From contig NZ_APNK01000017.1 of the NCBI RefSeq assembly GCF_000732535.1, positions 1 through 64,000 of the forward strand: a DNA stretch of 64,000 nucleotides, given 5' to 3'. Below the pieces are notes generated by a model. The model was not told where the DNA came from, ran no database searches, and saw only the letters and a program-made list of their open reading frames with translations. The translations under genes and the position numbers were made by a program. This DNA is from Salinisphaera hydrothermalis C41B8 (GTDB lineage: Bacteria; Pseudomonadota; Gammaproteobacteria; Nevskiales; Salinisphaeraceae). Below are positions 39,185 through 48,115 of this stretch, in pieces (the first letter of the stretch is position 1; every line of letters begins with the position of its first letter).

Positions 39185-41806
39185 CTACTCCCGCAATATA
39201 CGAAACAGTGCGGGCACGACAATAAGGGTGGTTATGAGAACTGCAAGCATGCCGATCGTCAGCAGTTGGCCCATGCTGGCCGTGCCGGCGTGACGCGAGA
39301 AAGCCAGGCTGCCGAAACCGGCCATGGTGGTCAGTGACGAGAGGATGACGGCGCGTGCCGTCGAGGTGCCCAGGAACGGTCGATGATGTTCGCGCTGTCG
39401 CAGCCGGTGAACGACATGAATGCCACTGTCCACGCCCACCCCCAGCAACAACGGCAATGCAATCACGTTGGCGAAATTGAACGGGATATCCAGGACCACG
39501 GTCGCCGCCGCCAGAATCAGCCCGGAGAGAGCCAGCGGCACCAGCACACGAATGGTATCGACGACGCTGCGCAGCAAAACCAGCAGGAACAGCGAGATGA
39601 AAATGGCGGCATAAATGAAGGCATGCATGAAGGCGCTGGACACCGTATGTCCGGCCGAGAGCTCCAGAACCGGCGCGCCGGTGATGTGCGGCGCCGCTTG
39701 GCGCACGCTCGCCACGAACTTGCGCATAGCCGATTCGTGATCGAGGTTGCCGCTTGGCGACACCTCCACGCGAAACTGGCCCTGGGTGCCGATCCAGCGC
39801 TTGCGCAGACTTTCCGGCAGATTCTTGAGCGTAATGCGCGAGGCATTCATCGCATCCGCGAGCCCGTCGATCTGCCGGGGCAGCCCGGACAGCACGCGAT
39901 CGTGAAGGCTGGCCAGAATTTGTTTCTGCGCGGCGGGCTTTTGTTGTGCGAACCAGTCACGCCAAGCCGATAACGACTGCGCCAGATCGCGCGCCGCGGC
40001 CGCATCGTCGCCGGTGTCGCTTTTGCGATAAGCCGTCAGATGCTGAGCGAAATCGGCAATGGCCTGCTTGCGGGCGCCGAAATCCGCGTGCTTGCTCATA
40101 TCGGGCGGCGTCACCGCGAGCGTCAACGCCAGATCGCCGATGATCGACAGTTTGGCGGTCTGGTTACCGGGCACGAAATTCGCGACCGTCATCGCACCCG
40201 AGACGTGCGGCTGCTTGGCGATACGAGCAGCCAAACCCTTGGCCTGCGCCAATGTCGGTCGCGTCGTCACGAGCGTCAGGGGCGAATGTTCACTATGCGC
40301 CAGCAGATCGCGATAGGTCTTGACCGCTTCGTCGTTGGGATTTTTCAGATCCAGCGTACTCGGGTCGAAGCGAATGAACGGCAATGCCATCACGCAGGCC
40401 AGGACGGCCACCGCCGACAGCGTCCAGATCAGGCGCTGGGCACGACGACCGATAAACGGCGCCCAGCGGCTCGTTGTCGTATCGGTGCTCGGCACCCAGG
40501 GCTTCATCAGCGAGATGGCGGCCGGCAGGAAGGTCAGGCTCACCACCAGGCTGATGAACATCCCCACACCCGAAATCAGCCCGAGTTCGGCCACGCCGGA
40601 ATACGAGGTCGGAATAAAGGCAAAGAAACCGGCGGCCGTGGTCAGCGCGCAGAGCGCGAGCGATAGCCCGACGTCGGAAATCGCCGACGTCAACGCATGG
40701 CGTACGCCGGCCGCGCGCCCGGCCACGCGCTCACCCAGCTCGGCCAGCGCCTCGCGATAACGCAAACAGACGTGAATCGCGTAGTCGATGCCAAGCCCGA
40801 TATAGAGCACCGCAAAGGCGATGGAAATCAGGTTCAGGCGACCGACCGCGAGGGCGGCGAAGGTGGCCGTGCCGACCAGGCCGGCCACCAGGCTGGCGAG
40901 CGACGCGCCCATCAGCGCCCACGAACGCAAGCCCAGGTACAGAATGATGCCGACGGCCAGGAACGCGAGCGACGCGCCCCAGGCCGCGCCATGGGTCACA
41001 CTGGCCAGCTCTTCGTCGGACAGCGCCACCTCGCCGGTCTGGCGTACGCGCACGCCGTGCGCCGCGTCGAGATTCAGCCGCTTGGCGGCATCGCGGATCG
41101 CCTGCATCGGCTTTTGGGCCGGCAGCAAGGCGCCATAATTCAGCTTCGGCTGCACGATGATGAAGCGCTGATCGGACACGCCCGGCTGATCGCCGCCGAT
41201 CAATTGTTGCCAGGACAGGCGGTTGTAGCGTCCTTCCCGACTGGCGTCGAAGGTGTGCGCCAACTCGCTGAACACGGGGGCCAGATTCATGTCGACCGGC
41301 GCATCCGGCGCCATGGCCTTGTCCAGCATGTCGAAAAACGTCGGCAACGTCGGATCCGCCGACAGCCGGCCCAGGAACGGTTGGATTTGTGTCAACCGCG
41401 ACGACAGCGACTGCAGTTTGTCCTTCGACAGATAGAGAAAACCGTTCTTGGCAAAAAACTGCCCACCGCCCGGCTCGTATACCGATGGAAACAGATTCGG
41501 CTGCTGCCGCAATGCCTTGGCCAGCTTGTCCGTTGCGGCGCCCGCGATATCCGGCGTCGCCCCGTCGACCACGATCACGAGATTGTCGTTATAGATCGGG
41601 AACGCGTGCTGGTAGGCGATGTAGGTCTTTCGCCACGGGACGTGGCTGCTGATCAGATTGGAATCGTCGGTGTCCATCGACAGATGGGTCATCGAATACC
41701 AGGCGCCGCCCAACGTGATGACGATGCCGACCGCGATTACCCAGATCGCGTGACGCGTCATCAACTCGATCCATGCCGCCAGTGCACGCGATAGCATGCG
41801 CGTCAT
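39185..41806 (-). CDS. hpnN: Hopanoid transporter HpnN (RND superfamily)
   Basis: 873 residues with 12 membrane helices in the RND/MMPL layout: one helix, a periplasmic loop (about 45-270), five helices, then a repeat with the second loop at about 470-720. HpnN carries hopanoids to the outer membrane in Rhodopseudomonas and is needed for normal growth there. The conserved GLGIDYAIHV (helix 4) and GVGVDSGIHVVHR (helix 10) segments hold the Asp residues used for proton coupling. Its ATG overlaps the hpnG stop (ATGA). Confidence 0.93.
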   Translation of the reverse strand: MTRMLSRALAAWIELMTRHAIWVIAVGIVITLGGAWYSMTHLSMDTDDSNLISSHVPWRKTYIAYQHAFPIYNDNLVIVVDGATPDIAGAATDKLAKALRQQPNLFPSVYEPGGGQFFAKNGFLYLSKDKLQSLSSRLTQIQPFLGRLSADPTLPTFFDMLDKAMAPDAPVDMNLAPVFSELAHTFDASREGRYNRLSWQQLIGGDQPGVSDQRFIIVQPKLNYGALLPAQKPMQAIRDAAKRLNLDAAHGVRVRQTGEVALSDEELASVTHGAAWGASLAFLAVGIILYLGLRSWALMGASLASLVAGLVGTATFAALAVGRLNLISIAFAVLYIGLGIDYAIHVCLRYREALAELGERVAGRAAGVRHALTSAISDVGLSLALCALTTAAGFFAFIPTSYSGVAELGLISGVGMFISLVVSLTFLPAAISLMKPWVPSTDTTTSRWAPFIGRRAQRLIWTLSAVAVLACVMALPFIRFDPSTLDLKNPNDEAVKTYRDLLAHSEHSPLTLVTTRPTLAQAKGLAARIAKQPHVSGAMTVANFVPGNQTAKLSIIGDLALTLAVTPPDMSKHADFGARKQAIADFAQHLTAYRKSDTGDDAAAARDLAQSLSAWRDWFAQQKPAAQKQILASLHDRVLSGLPRQIDGLADAMNASRITLKNLPESLRKRWIGTQGQFRVEVSPSGNLDHESAMRKFVASVRQAAPHITGAPVLELSAGHTVSSAFMHAFIYAAIFISLFLLVLLRSVVDTIRVLVPLALSGLILAAATVVLDIPFNFANVIALPLLLGVGVDSGIHVVHRLRQREHHRPFLGTSTARAVILSSLTTMAGFGSLAFSRHAGTASMGQLLTIGMLAVLITTLIVVPALFRILRE

Positions 41807-42528
41807 GTCGTCTCCTCGCCACGAACAATAAGGGCCGCATCGGCCAAGGTCATACGCGCGGCGCGAAACGCCACGGCCAGATTCTTCAACGACCGGAGCT
41901 GGGCATGCACCGACGACGGCCGCCCGGCCAGTGCGCCCATCAACGCGGCCGGCCGCAGACGACCGTCGGCATCCATCGCCGCCCGCGCCACCGGCGGCAA
42001 CACCATGGCGGCATCATCAATGATTGCGCGCACGCAAACGAAACCCAGCCCGCGTTCGGCCGCCACGGCCGCGATCGCCGCGCTTTCCATGTCGCAGGCG
42101 ATGGCTTCCGTGGCCTCGTGCAGCGCGCGCTTGGCGGCCGCGTCGACCACCAGCCCGGGCGTTTCCGTCAGACGCTGTTCGAACACCTGATGCATCGGGG
42201 CCAGGGCCGTGGCCAGCGCGGTTCGCCAGACGGGATCGGTCGACCATTCCCGGTCGTCGGCACCGCGTACGGTCGACGCCAGAATCAGCGCCCCGGGGTC
42301 GACGCCCGGCGCCAGCGCGGCCGCCGTGCCCCAGCTCATCAGCGTGGTCACGCCTTCATCAGCTAACGTGGCGGCAGCCTGTTCGGCGCGCTCGGCGCCC
42401 ATGCCCGACAACAGCAGGCGTGCGCCGCCGGGCAGCCGGGCACGGCCGCGCGGACGCAGCCGTGCCAGGGCGCGCACCTCGCCCGGCAACGCGGCAACGA
42501 TGCCGAGCCGATCGATGGCAAGACTCAA
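41803..42528 (-). CDS. hpnG: Adenosylhopane nucleosidase/phosphorylase HpnG
   Basis: A 241-residue purine-nucleoside-phosphorylase-fold protein. HpnG removes adenine from adenosylhopane (made by HpnH) to give the ribosyl hopane that leads to bacteriohopanetetrol. Visible parts are GIVAALPGEVRAL at the start, LMSWGTAAAL near 62-71, and the nucleoside-binding CDMESAAIAAVA segment near 145-156. It lies 63 bases after the cyclase gene and overlaps hpnN. Confidence 0.9.
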   Translation of the reverse strand: MSLAIDRLGIVAALPGEVRALARLRPRGRARLPGGARLLLSGMGAERAEQAAATLADEGVTTLMSWGTAAALAPGVDPGALILASTVRGADDREWSTDPVWRTALATALAPMHQVFEQRLTETPGLVVDAAAKRALHEATEAIACDMESAAIAAVAAERGLGFVCVRAIIDDAAMVLPPVARAAMDADGRLRPAALMGALAGRPSSVHAQLRSLKNLAVAFRAARMTLADAALIVRGEETT

Positions 42529-42591
42529 ATCAACGTCTCGGCGGGCCCGAGAACACGGCGCCCGCCCGTACGATCCATCCGGGGCATGGCT

Positions 42592-45500
42592 TTAATCGGT
42601 ACTCGCCGCCTCGGCGCCCGATGCCGGCACACCGTGCACGTTGCGATAACGCGCCAGCGCCCAGAGCGGAAAGTAACGGGTGTAACCGTGGTATTTGAGA
42701 TAGAACACGCGCGGGAAACCGGGCGCGGTATGTTCCGGATCGTGCCAGGCGCCGTCATCGCCCTGGGCGTCGATCAGCCAGGCCGCGCCGCGGGCCAGGG
42801 CGGGCGTATCGCGCTCGCCGGCCGCCATCAGCCCGAGCATCGCCCAAGCCGTCTGGAAGCTGGTGGAGACATCGGAGCGACCGCGCGGCGGGTCCCAATA
42901 GGTGCCGTTATCCTCCCCCCAACTGCCGTCGGTACGCTGCATGCCGCGCAGATAGGCCACCGCACGCTGAATCCAGTCCTGGCTCATGTCTTCGCCGAGC
43001 GCTTCGAGCGCCATCAGCACCGACCAGGTGCCATAGATGTAGTTCGTGCCCCAACGCCCGAACCATGAGCCATCGGCTTCCTGTTCACGCTTGAGATACG
43101 CCATCGCGCGCTGGATGAACGGCCCGTCTTCCGGCCGCTGTAACAACCCGGTCAGCGTGAGCACGCGCGCGGTGACGTCCGCCGTCGGCGGATCCAGCAA
43201 CGCGCCGTGATCGGCGAACGGGATCTCGTTGAGATATTCGTGGTTGTTGTCGGAATCGAAGGCGGCCACGCCCCCGTTCGACGACTGCATGCCGACCAGC
43301 CAGTTGGTCGCGCGCGTGATCGCCCGGCCGTAGGTGGCGCCGTCGCCGGTGTTGTACATCGCCCAGGCGATCACGGCGGTGTCGTCCAGGTCGGGATAGT
43401 GATCGTTGGCGTACTGGAACGGCCAACCGCCGCCCGGCAGGTCGGGGTGATCGCGCTTCCAGTCGCCCGGGCCATCCAGCACTTGGCGTTCAGCTAGCCA
43501 GTCGAGACCGGCACGCACGACCGGTGTATCACCCTCGCCCGCGGCTTCCTGCAGCGCAAGCGCGGCCAGGCCGGTATCCCAGACCGGGGATACGCACGGC
43601 TGGACGTTGGCCATGTCGCCGTGATCGAACACGAGGTCGTCGATCGCCTGGCGCGTGTTGGCGCGGTAGGGATGATCGGCCGGATAGCCGAGCTCGCCCA
43701 GCGCTTCGTAAACGTTGACCATGGCCGGGAAGATCGCACCGATACCGTCGGTGCCGTTGAGGCGCTCGATGATCCAGTTTTCGGCGGTCTTGATCGCGCG
43801 CTTGCGCACAAATTTGGGAATCAGCGGCTCGAAGCTTCGGCCGACGAGATCCAGCCCCTTGAATACGCGCTGCAGTGTGTTCTGGGCCGGCACGAAATCG
43901 CGCTGCTGCTCCGGCGGAATCGTAAACAGCTCGCGGATGTTCACCCCAGCCGGATTACGCGCCATCGTGCGCAGGCTGGTGAGGATGAACAACGGCACCA
44001 TCACCGTGCGCGACCAGTAGCTCACCTTCGACAGATGGAAGGGCGACGCCTGCGGCATCAGCATCACTTCGACCGGAATGAACGGCACGGCACGCCACGG
44101 CACCTGCCCGAACTGGGCCAGCGCGATGAGCGTGAAGACGTTGACCTGGCCGGCCCCGCCGCGGGCCAGAATCGCTTGGCGGGCGTGCACCATATGCGGC
44201 GCATCGACATCGTCGCCGGCGAGCTTGAGCGCGTAGTAGCACTTCACCGAGCACGATAGGTCGAGATCGCCGCCGTAGTACAGCGGCCAGCCGCCGTGGG
44301 CGGCCTGCTTGTAGCGAATATAGTTCGCGACGCGCGCCTGCAGGGCGGTATCGACATCGCCGACGAAGTGCATCATGAGGATGTATTCCGCCGGAATCGT
44401 GCAGTCGGCCTCGCATTCGTAGCGCCAGTGGCCGTCCGGATTCTGATCGGCGAACAGGCGTGTCTGCGCCGCGTCGATAGCCTCGGCCAACCCCGCCGGC
44501 TGCGCGGCGCTGGCTACACCGGGGCGCGGCATTTCGACGATGTCGTTGATCGGCGCGGCCGGATCGTCGGCCAGTTTCGGCGTCAGCGCCGGCAGATCGT
44601 GCGCGGTCATGTGGAACAGATGACGCAGACGATCGTCGTCGGCCACCGCCAGATTGGTCGTCAGTACCGTGGCCTGCACGCTGCGGCGCGATACCTTCAC
44701 CTGCGAACCATCGGTGAAATACGGGTTCGCCTGGATCTTGCGCAGCGTCAGCAGCGCCAGACCGATCGCCCACAGGCAGAACCGGCGCATGCCCTTCTGA
44801 TGACCGGGAATGCGCAACGTGAACTCAAGCGCGTTGCGCAGATGCCCGGTCGCCAGGCCAATCAGTTCGGACAGACCGGCCGCGAACGCTTCGTCGGCAG
44901 GACGCTTGCCGAGATCCGACAGATCGAAGCCGTGGCGCGCGAACACGTCGCGCGGCAACCAACACACCCCGCGCGACTGATCGGCCCAGATATCCTTGAG
45001 GATATTGGTCATCTGCAGACCCTGGCCGAACGACACGGCCAGACGATTGAGCTCGGCGTCGTGCGCGCCCATGGCCGGCTCGTGGTCGGTGAACATGGCG
45101 GACAGCATCTCGCCCACCACGCCGGCCACGAAATAGCAGTAGCGATCCAGATGCGCCAGCGTGGGAAGCCCCTCGGCGCTGGCGGCGCGCTCGTATTCCG
45201 GCATGCCTTCGCACATGATGCGGACACAGCGCGCGACCGCCGCGCGCTGGGCCGGGCGCAGATCGCGCATCACGGTCAGCACGTCTTCGGTATGCGCGAC
45301 CAGACGCCGCTCGGCGTCGAGCGTGGCGCTGGCCAGCTGCGGCGCCAGGCGCTGGCCGAAGTCGGCGCCGCCTTCGCCGGTTTCGACCACTTGCACGAAC
45401 TCGGCGTGCCAGTTCGCCTTGGTTTCGTAGTCGAGCTCCGCGTCGTCCTCGATGGTGTCGGCGATACGGCACAGCAGATAAGCGTTGCCGACGGCCACCC

Positions 45501-45621
45501 GCAGCGCCTCGGGCAGCTCGGGAATCGTCAGCGCGAATGTGCGCGAAACATGCGGCAGGATCTCGTCCTGAAAGGCCAGCGCGCGCCGACCGGAATCCGT
45601 CTGCATTGGGGCTTGTGACAT
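42592..45621 (-). CDS. Squalene synthase-squalene-hopene cyclase fusion
   Basis: 1009 residues in one frame. Residues 1 to about 345 are a squalene synthase: first Asp-rich motif DTIEDD (55-60), YCYFVAGVVG (161-170) and second motif NILKDIWAD (206-214, Asp210 and Asp214). Residues about 380-1000 are a squalene-hopene cyclase with repeated QW motifs (for example DGHWRY near 396) and the proton-donating DLDD at 744-747. A linker of about 35 residues (345-380), Pro/Ala-rich, joins them. The protein could take farnesyl diphosphate to hopene with squalene never leaving. It uses a true squalene synthase instead of the three-protein HpnCDE route. ATG at 45621 is divergent from ispA, which supplies its substrate. 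Confidence 0.95.
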   Translation of the reverse strand: MSQAPMQTDSGRRALAFQDEILPHVSRTFALTIPELPEALRVAVGNAYLLCRIADTIEDDAELDYETKANWHAEFVQVVETGEGGADFGQRLAPQLASATLDAERRLVAHTEDVLTVMRDLRPAQRAAVARCVRIMCEGMPEYERAASAEGLPTLAHLDRYCYFVAGVVGEMLSAMFTDHEPAMGAHDAELNRLAVSFGQGLQMTNILKDIWADQSRGVCWLPRDVFARHGFDLSDLGKRPADEAFAAGLSELIGLATGHLRNALEFTLRIPGHQKGMRRFCLWAIGLALLTLRKIQANPYFTDGSQVKVSRRSVQATVLTTNLAVADDDRLRHLFHMTAHDLPALTPKLADDPAAPINDIVEMPRPGVASAAQPAGLAEAIDAAQTRLFADQNPDGHWRYECEADCTIPAEYILMMHFVGDVDTALQARVANYIRYKQAAHGGWPLYYGGDLDLSCSVKCYYALKLAGDDVDAPHMVHARQAILARGGAGQVNVFTLIALAQFGQVPWRAVPFIPVEVMLMPQASPFHLSKVSYWSRTVMVPLFILTSLRTMARNPAGVNIRELFTIPPEQQRDFVPAQNTLQRVFKGLDLVGRSFEPLIPKFVRKRAIKTAENWIIERLNGTDGIGAIFPAMVNVYEALGELGYPADHPYRANTRQAIDDLVFDHGDMANVQPCVSPVWDTGLAALALQEAAGEGDTPVVRAGLDWLAERQVLDGPGDWKRDHPDLPGGGWPFQYANDHYPDLDDTAVIAWAMYNTGDGATYGRAITRATNWLVGMQSSNGGVAAFDSDNNHEYLNEIPFADHGALLDPPTADVTARVLTLTGLLQRPEDGPFIQRAMAYLKREQEADGSWFGRWGTNYIYGTWSVLMALEALGEDMSQDWIQRAVAYLRGMQRTDGSWGEDNGTYWDPPRGRSDVSTSFQTAWAMLGLMAAGERDTPALARGAAWLIDAQGDDGAWHDPEHTAPGFPRVFYLKYHGYTRYFPLWALARYRNVHGVPASGAEAASTD

Positions 45622-45794
45622 GAACGAACGTTTTCCAGGTTTTCAAGCGTGAGCGACGCACCGCGGGCGCAGCGCGCATCGTCGCACCGGTCATGCGTCA
45701 CATCGAGTTGACGCTGCCGATCTTCAGTGGCTAGCTAGCTCGCCAATCGAGCCGCCGGTATGTTGATCCGGCCACCAGGGACGGCGAACTAACC
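45622..45794. promoter_or_regulatory. Divergent promoter region between the SQS-SHC fusion gene and ispA
   Basis: 173 bases shared by two divergent units that use the same intermediate, farnesyl diphosphate. A CTAGCTAGCTAG-like run lies near 45731. I cannot assign hexamers with confidence. Confidence 0.4.
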
Positions 45795-46682
45795 ATGGAC
45801 AATTATCAAGTGCCGCATTATAGCCAACGCATCGAACATGTGCTTGACGCTTGCCTGCCGAGCGCCGACACATCCCCCGCTCGCCTGCACGAAGCCATGC
45901 GCTACGCGGCGCTCTCACCGGGCAAGCGCGTACGCCCGCGACTCGTTTATGCCGCCGCGGAAGTTTTGGGGGTGCCGGTGACGAAAGTCGACGGCGCGGC
46001 CGCCGCGATCGAGTGTATTCACGCTTATTCGCTGGTTCACGACGATCTCCCGGCGATGGATGACGACGATCTGCGGCGCGGCCGGCCGACCACGCATATC
46101 GCGTTCGACGAGGCTACCGCGATCCTGGCTGGCGACGGTCTGCAGGCGCTGGCTTTCGAGATCGTCGCCACGCACGGCGGGCTCGACGACGCGCCCGCTG
46201 CGCGCGCGGCACAGATCGCGACGCTGGCCCATGCCGTGGGTTCGCGCGGCATGGTCGGCGGCCAGGTGCTCGACATGGGGGCCGAGGGCCGCGACGACGT
46301 CACCACCGACGATCTGGAAGAAATTCACAACCTCAAGACCGGCGCCCTGCTCGCGGCCTGCGTGACGATGGCCGCGGATGCGGCCGAAAAACTGTCGCTG
46401 GATCAACGCGCCGCGCTCGACATTTTCGCCACCCGAATCGGCCTGGCCTTTCAGGTGCGCGACGACGTGCTCGATATCGAATCGTCCACCGAAAAACTCG
46501 GCAAGACCCAGGGCGCCGACATCGCCCACCACAAGGCGACTTACCCGGCGCTGCTCGGTCTGGGCGAAGCCAAGGCCCTGGCTGAACGCCTGTACACCGA
46601 AGCCACCGCCGCCCTGGATATCTTCGACAACGCCGAACCGCTGCGCGCGATCGCCGCCGAAATCGTCAAACGCGACCACTGA
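45795..46682 (+). CDS. ispA: Farnesyl diphosphate synthase
   Basis: A 295-residue polyprenyl synthase. It condenses IPP with DMAPP and geranyl diphosphate to C15. The first Asp-rich region DDLPAMDDDD lies near 88-97 (D-D-x4-D type, with the bacterial FPPS two-residue insertion), and the second, QVRDDVLD, near 227-234. The residues just before the first motif (HAYSLVHDD) fit a C15 product. It stands apart from the mevalonate operon but next to the enzyme that uses its product. No dxs or xseB is nearby, unlike the usual ispA context. Confidence 0.92.
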   Translation: MDNYQVPHYSQRIEHVLDACLPSADTSPARLHEAMRYAALSPGKRVRPRLVYAAAEVLGVPVTKVDGAAAAIECIHAYSLVHDDLPAMDDDDLRRGRPTTHIAFDEATAILAGDGLQALAFEIVATHGGLDDAPAARAAQIATLAHAVGSRGMVGGQVLDMGAEGRDDVTTDDLEEIHNLKTGALLAACVTMAADAAEKLSLDQRAALDIFATRIGLAFQVRDDVLDIESSTEKLGKTQGADIAHHKATYPALLGLGEAKALAERLYTEATAALDIFDNAEPLRAIAAEIVKRDH

Positions 46683-46700
46683 GCGCGCGCCACACCAGAC

Positions 46701-46727
46701 CCTGGCGGCTCACGGATAGCCGCCAGG
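46701..46727. terminator. Hairpin between convergent ispA and DUF4139 gene
   Basis: A 10-bp perfect inverted repeat (46701-46710 with 46718-46727, seven-base loop) fills the 52-base gap. There is no clear T run on either side, so it may be a weak or Rho-assisted end for both genes. Confidence 0.6.
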
Positions 46728-46734
46728 ACGATCG

Positions 46735-48099
46735 CTACGACTTAGCGCGCGAGAATGTGTAGCTGAAGGTCTTGTGGCCGTTGGCCGGCACGCTTACCGG
46801 CCATTCCGGCTCGTCTGCCGAACCGCCGCTGGGTTTGGGTACATCGTCGGCGAGCTGTGCGTTCGCGGGCAGATGCTCGGCGATCGTCACCTGACGCGAC
46901 TTGTTGCCGGCGTTGAACAGCTCGATGCGTACCTGCGTCGTGGTCGCCCCGCTTTCGTCACTGGATCGTTTCGTCACCCGATGCGTGCCGGTGATATCGA
47001 ACGCGCTGCCCAGCGCCAGCTGGACCGGAGCGCCAGCGGGCGTATCGTCGATTTGTGTACCGCCCATTAACTGGGCCGCGTGCCCCGCGTCGTAAATACG
47101 CACCGCGCCCGCCGGCAATGGCTGGCCCGTATCGTTGTCGAACGCCAGACTCACCCGTGCATGCTGCCGGCTTTTACCGGTGTCATTAAGCGCATAGTTC
47201 TCGAAGCGGTAGTCACGCGTCGCATCGACGCTGATGGGTTTCATCAAGGCCACCGACTGCACCGCCCCGGCTTCGATATGCAGGCCATCTGCCAGCGGAT
47301 AGCGATAGACATCGCCGACGGCCTGCGGCGCGCCGGCGCCGGAGGACTCGCTCGACGCCATCTTGGCCATCATCATCGGGCGCGGCGCGCCATTGTCAGC
47401 GCGAGAGGTATCCCCGGCCACCAGCCAGGCCCGCTTCGCATTGATTGCGTCGTGACCGGTATTGTCGATCACGGCCTGGCTGATCAAGCGCAACTTGCCC
47501 GTTTTCGGATCGAAGCTGCCGGTGTAGCTCGCCTGCCACTTCGGGGCTGACGTCTGGTAGGTCGCCGTCAACCGCTGCTTACCGGCCTTGGCGGCATCGA
47601 CGTGCAACGTGACGTCGTGTCCGGTGCCCTCATCCCCGTTTTTCGAGGTGACCGACCAGCTGATCTGAACCGGCGATGCCGCCGTGATCCGCTCGATGCG
47701 GCCATCCACGCGTACATAGGCGGTATCGCCATCGGTGGCCACGAGCGTGCCCTGGCGGGTATTGCCGCCCGGCGAGTCGAGCGAGACCGACTGGCCGACC
47801 CGGCTGGACAACGGTCCGCCCGAGCCGCTGGCACTCGGCGCCAGATCGAACCCGGCCAGATTGATGCCGGATCCGGACAACCACAGCGTGTCCGGCTGCG
47901 GCGTGCCGATTACCGGCCACGAGAGCGTCTGCTCGCCGGCGTCGAGGCTCATCGTACGGCTGTCTTGTACGACGGCGGCTCCCCGGCTGTACAGCGCGAT
48001 GGCGTCGACGGGTTGATCCGAGTCGGCGGTCGTCGCGGCCAGCGCAAATGGGGCGGCCGCGACCAGGCCCGCGAGAGTAAAGATCCATCGGCTTTGCAT
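46735..48099 (-). CDS. DUF4139 domain exported protein
   Basis: 454 residues with a signal peptide (about 1-22, ending ALA-A) and a long beta-rich part matching DUF4139/DUF4140-type proteins: VDAIALYSRGAAVVQ at the start and a C-terminal Ig-like end with FSYTFSR. The function of the family is unknown; it is presumably periplasmic or outer-membrane attached. AGGAGG five bases before ATG 48099 decides the start. It is 16 bases downstream of the AmpG-like gene, so the two may be cotranscribed. Confidence 0.78.
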   Translation of the reverse strand: MQSRWIFTLAGLVAAAPFALAATTADSDQPVDAIALYSRGAAVVQDSRTMSLDAGEQTLSWPVIGTPQPDTLWLSGSGINLAGFDLAPSASGSGGPLSSRVGQSVSLDSPGGNTRQGTLVATDGDTAYVRVDGRIERITAASPVQISWSVTSKNGDEGTGHDVTLHVDAAKAGKQRLTATYQTSAPKWQASYTGSFDPKTGKLRLISQAVIDNTGHDAINAKRAWLVAGDTSRADNGAPRPMMMAKMASSESSGAGAPQAVGDVYRYPLADGLHIEAGAVQSVALMKPISVDATRDYRFENYALNDTGKSRQHARVSLAFDNDTGQPLPAGAVRIYDAGHAAQLMGGTQIDDTPAGAPVQLALGSAFDITGTHRVTKRSSDESGATTTQVRIELFNAGNKSRQVTIAEHLPANAQLADDVPKPSGGSADEPEWPVSVPANGHKTFSYTFSRAKS

Positions 48100-48115
48100 C
48101 GTCTGCCTCCTGAAA

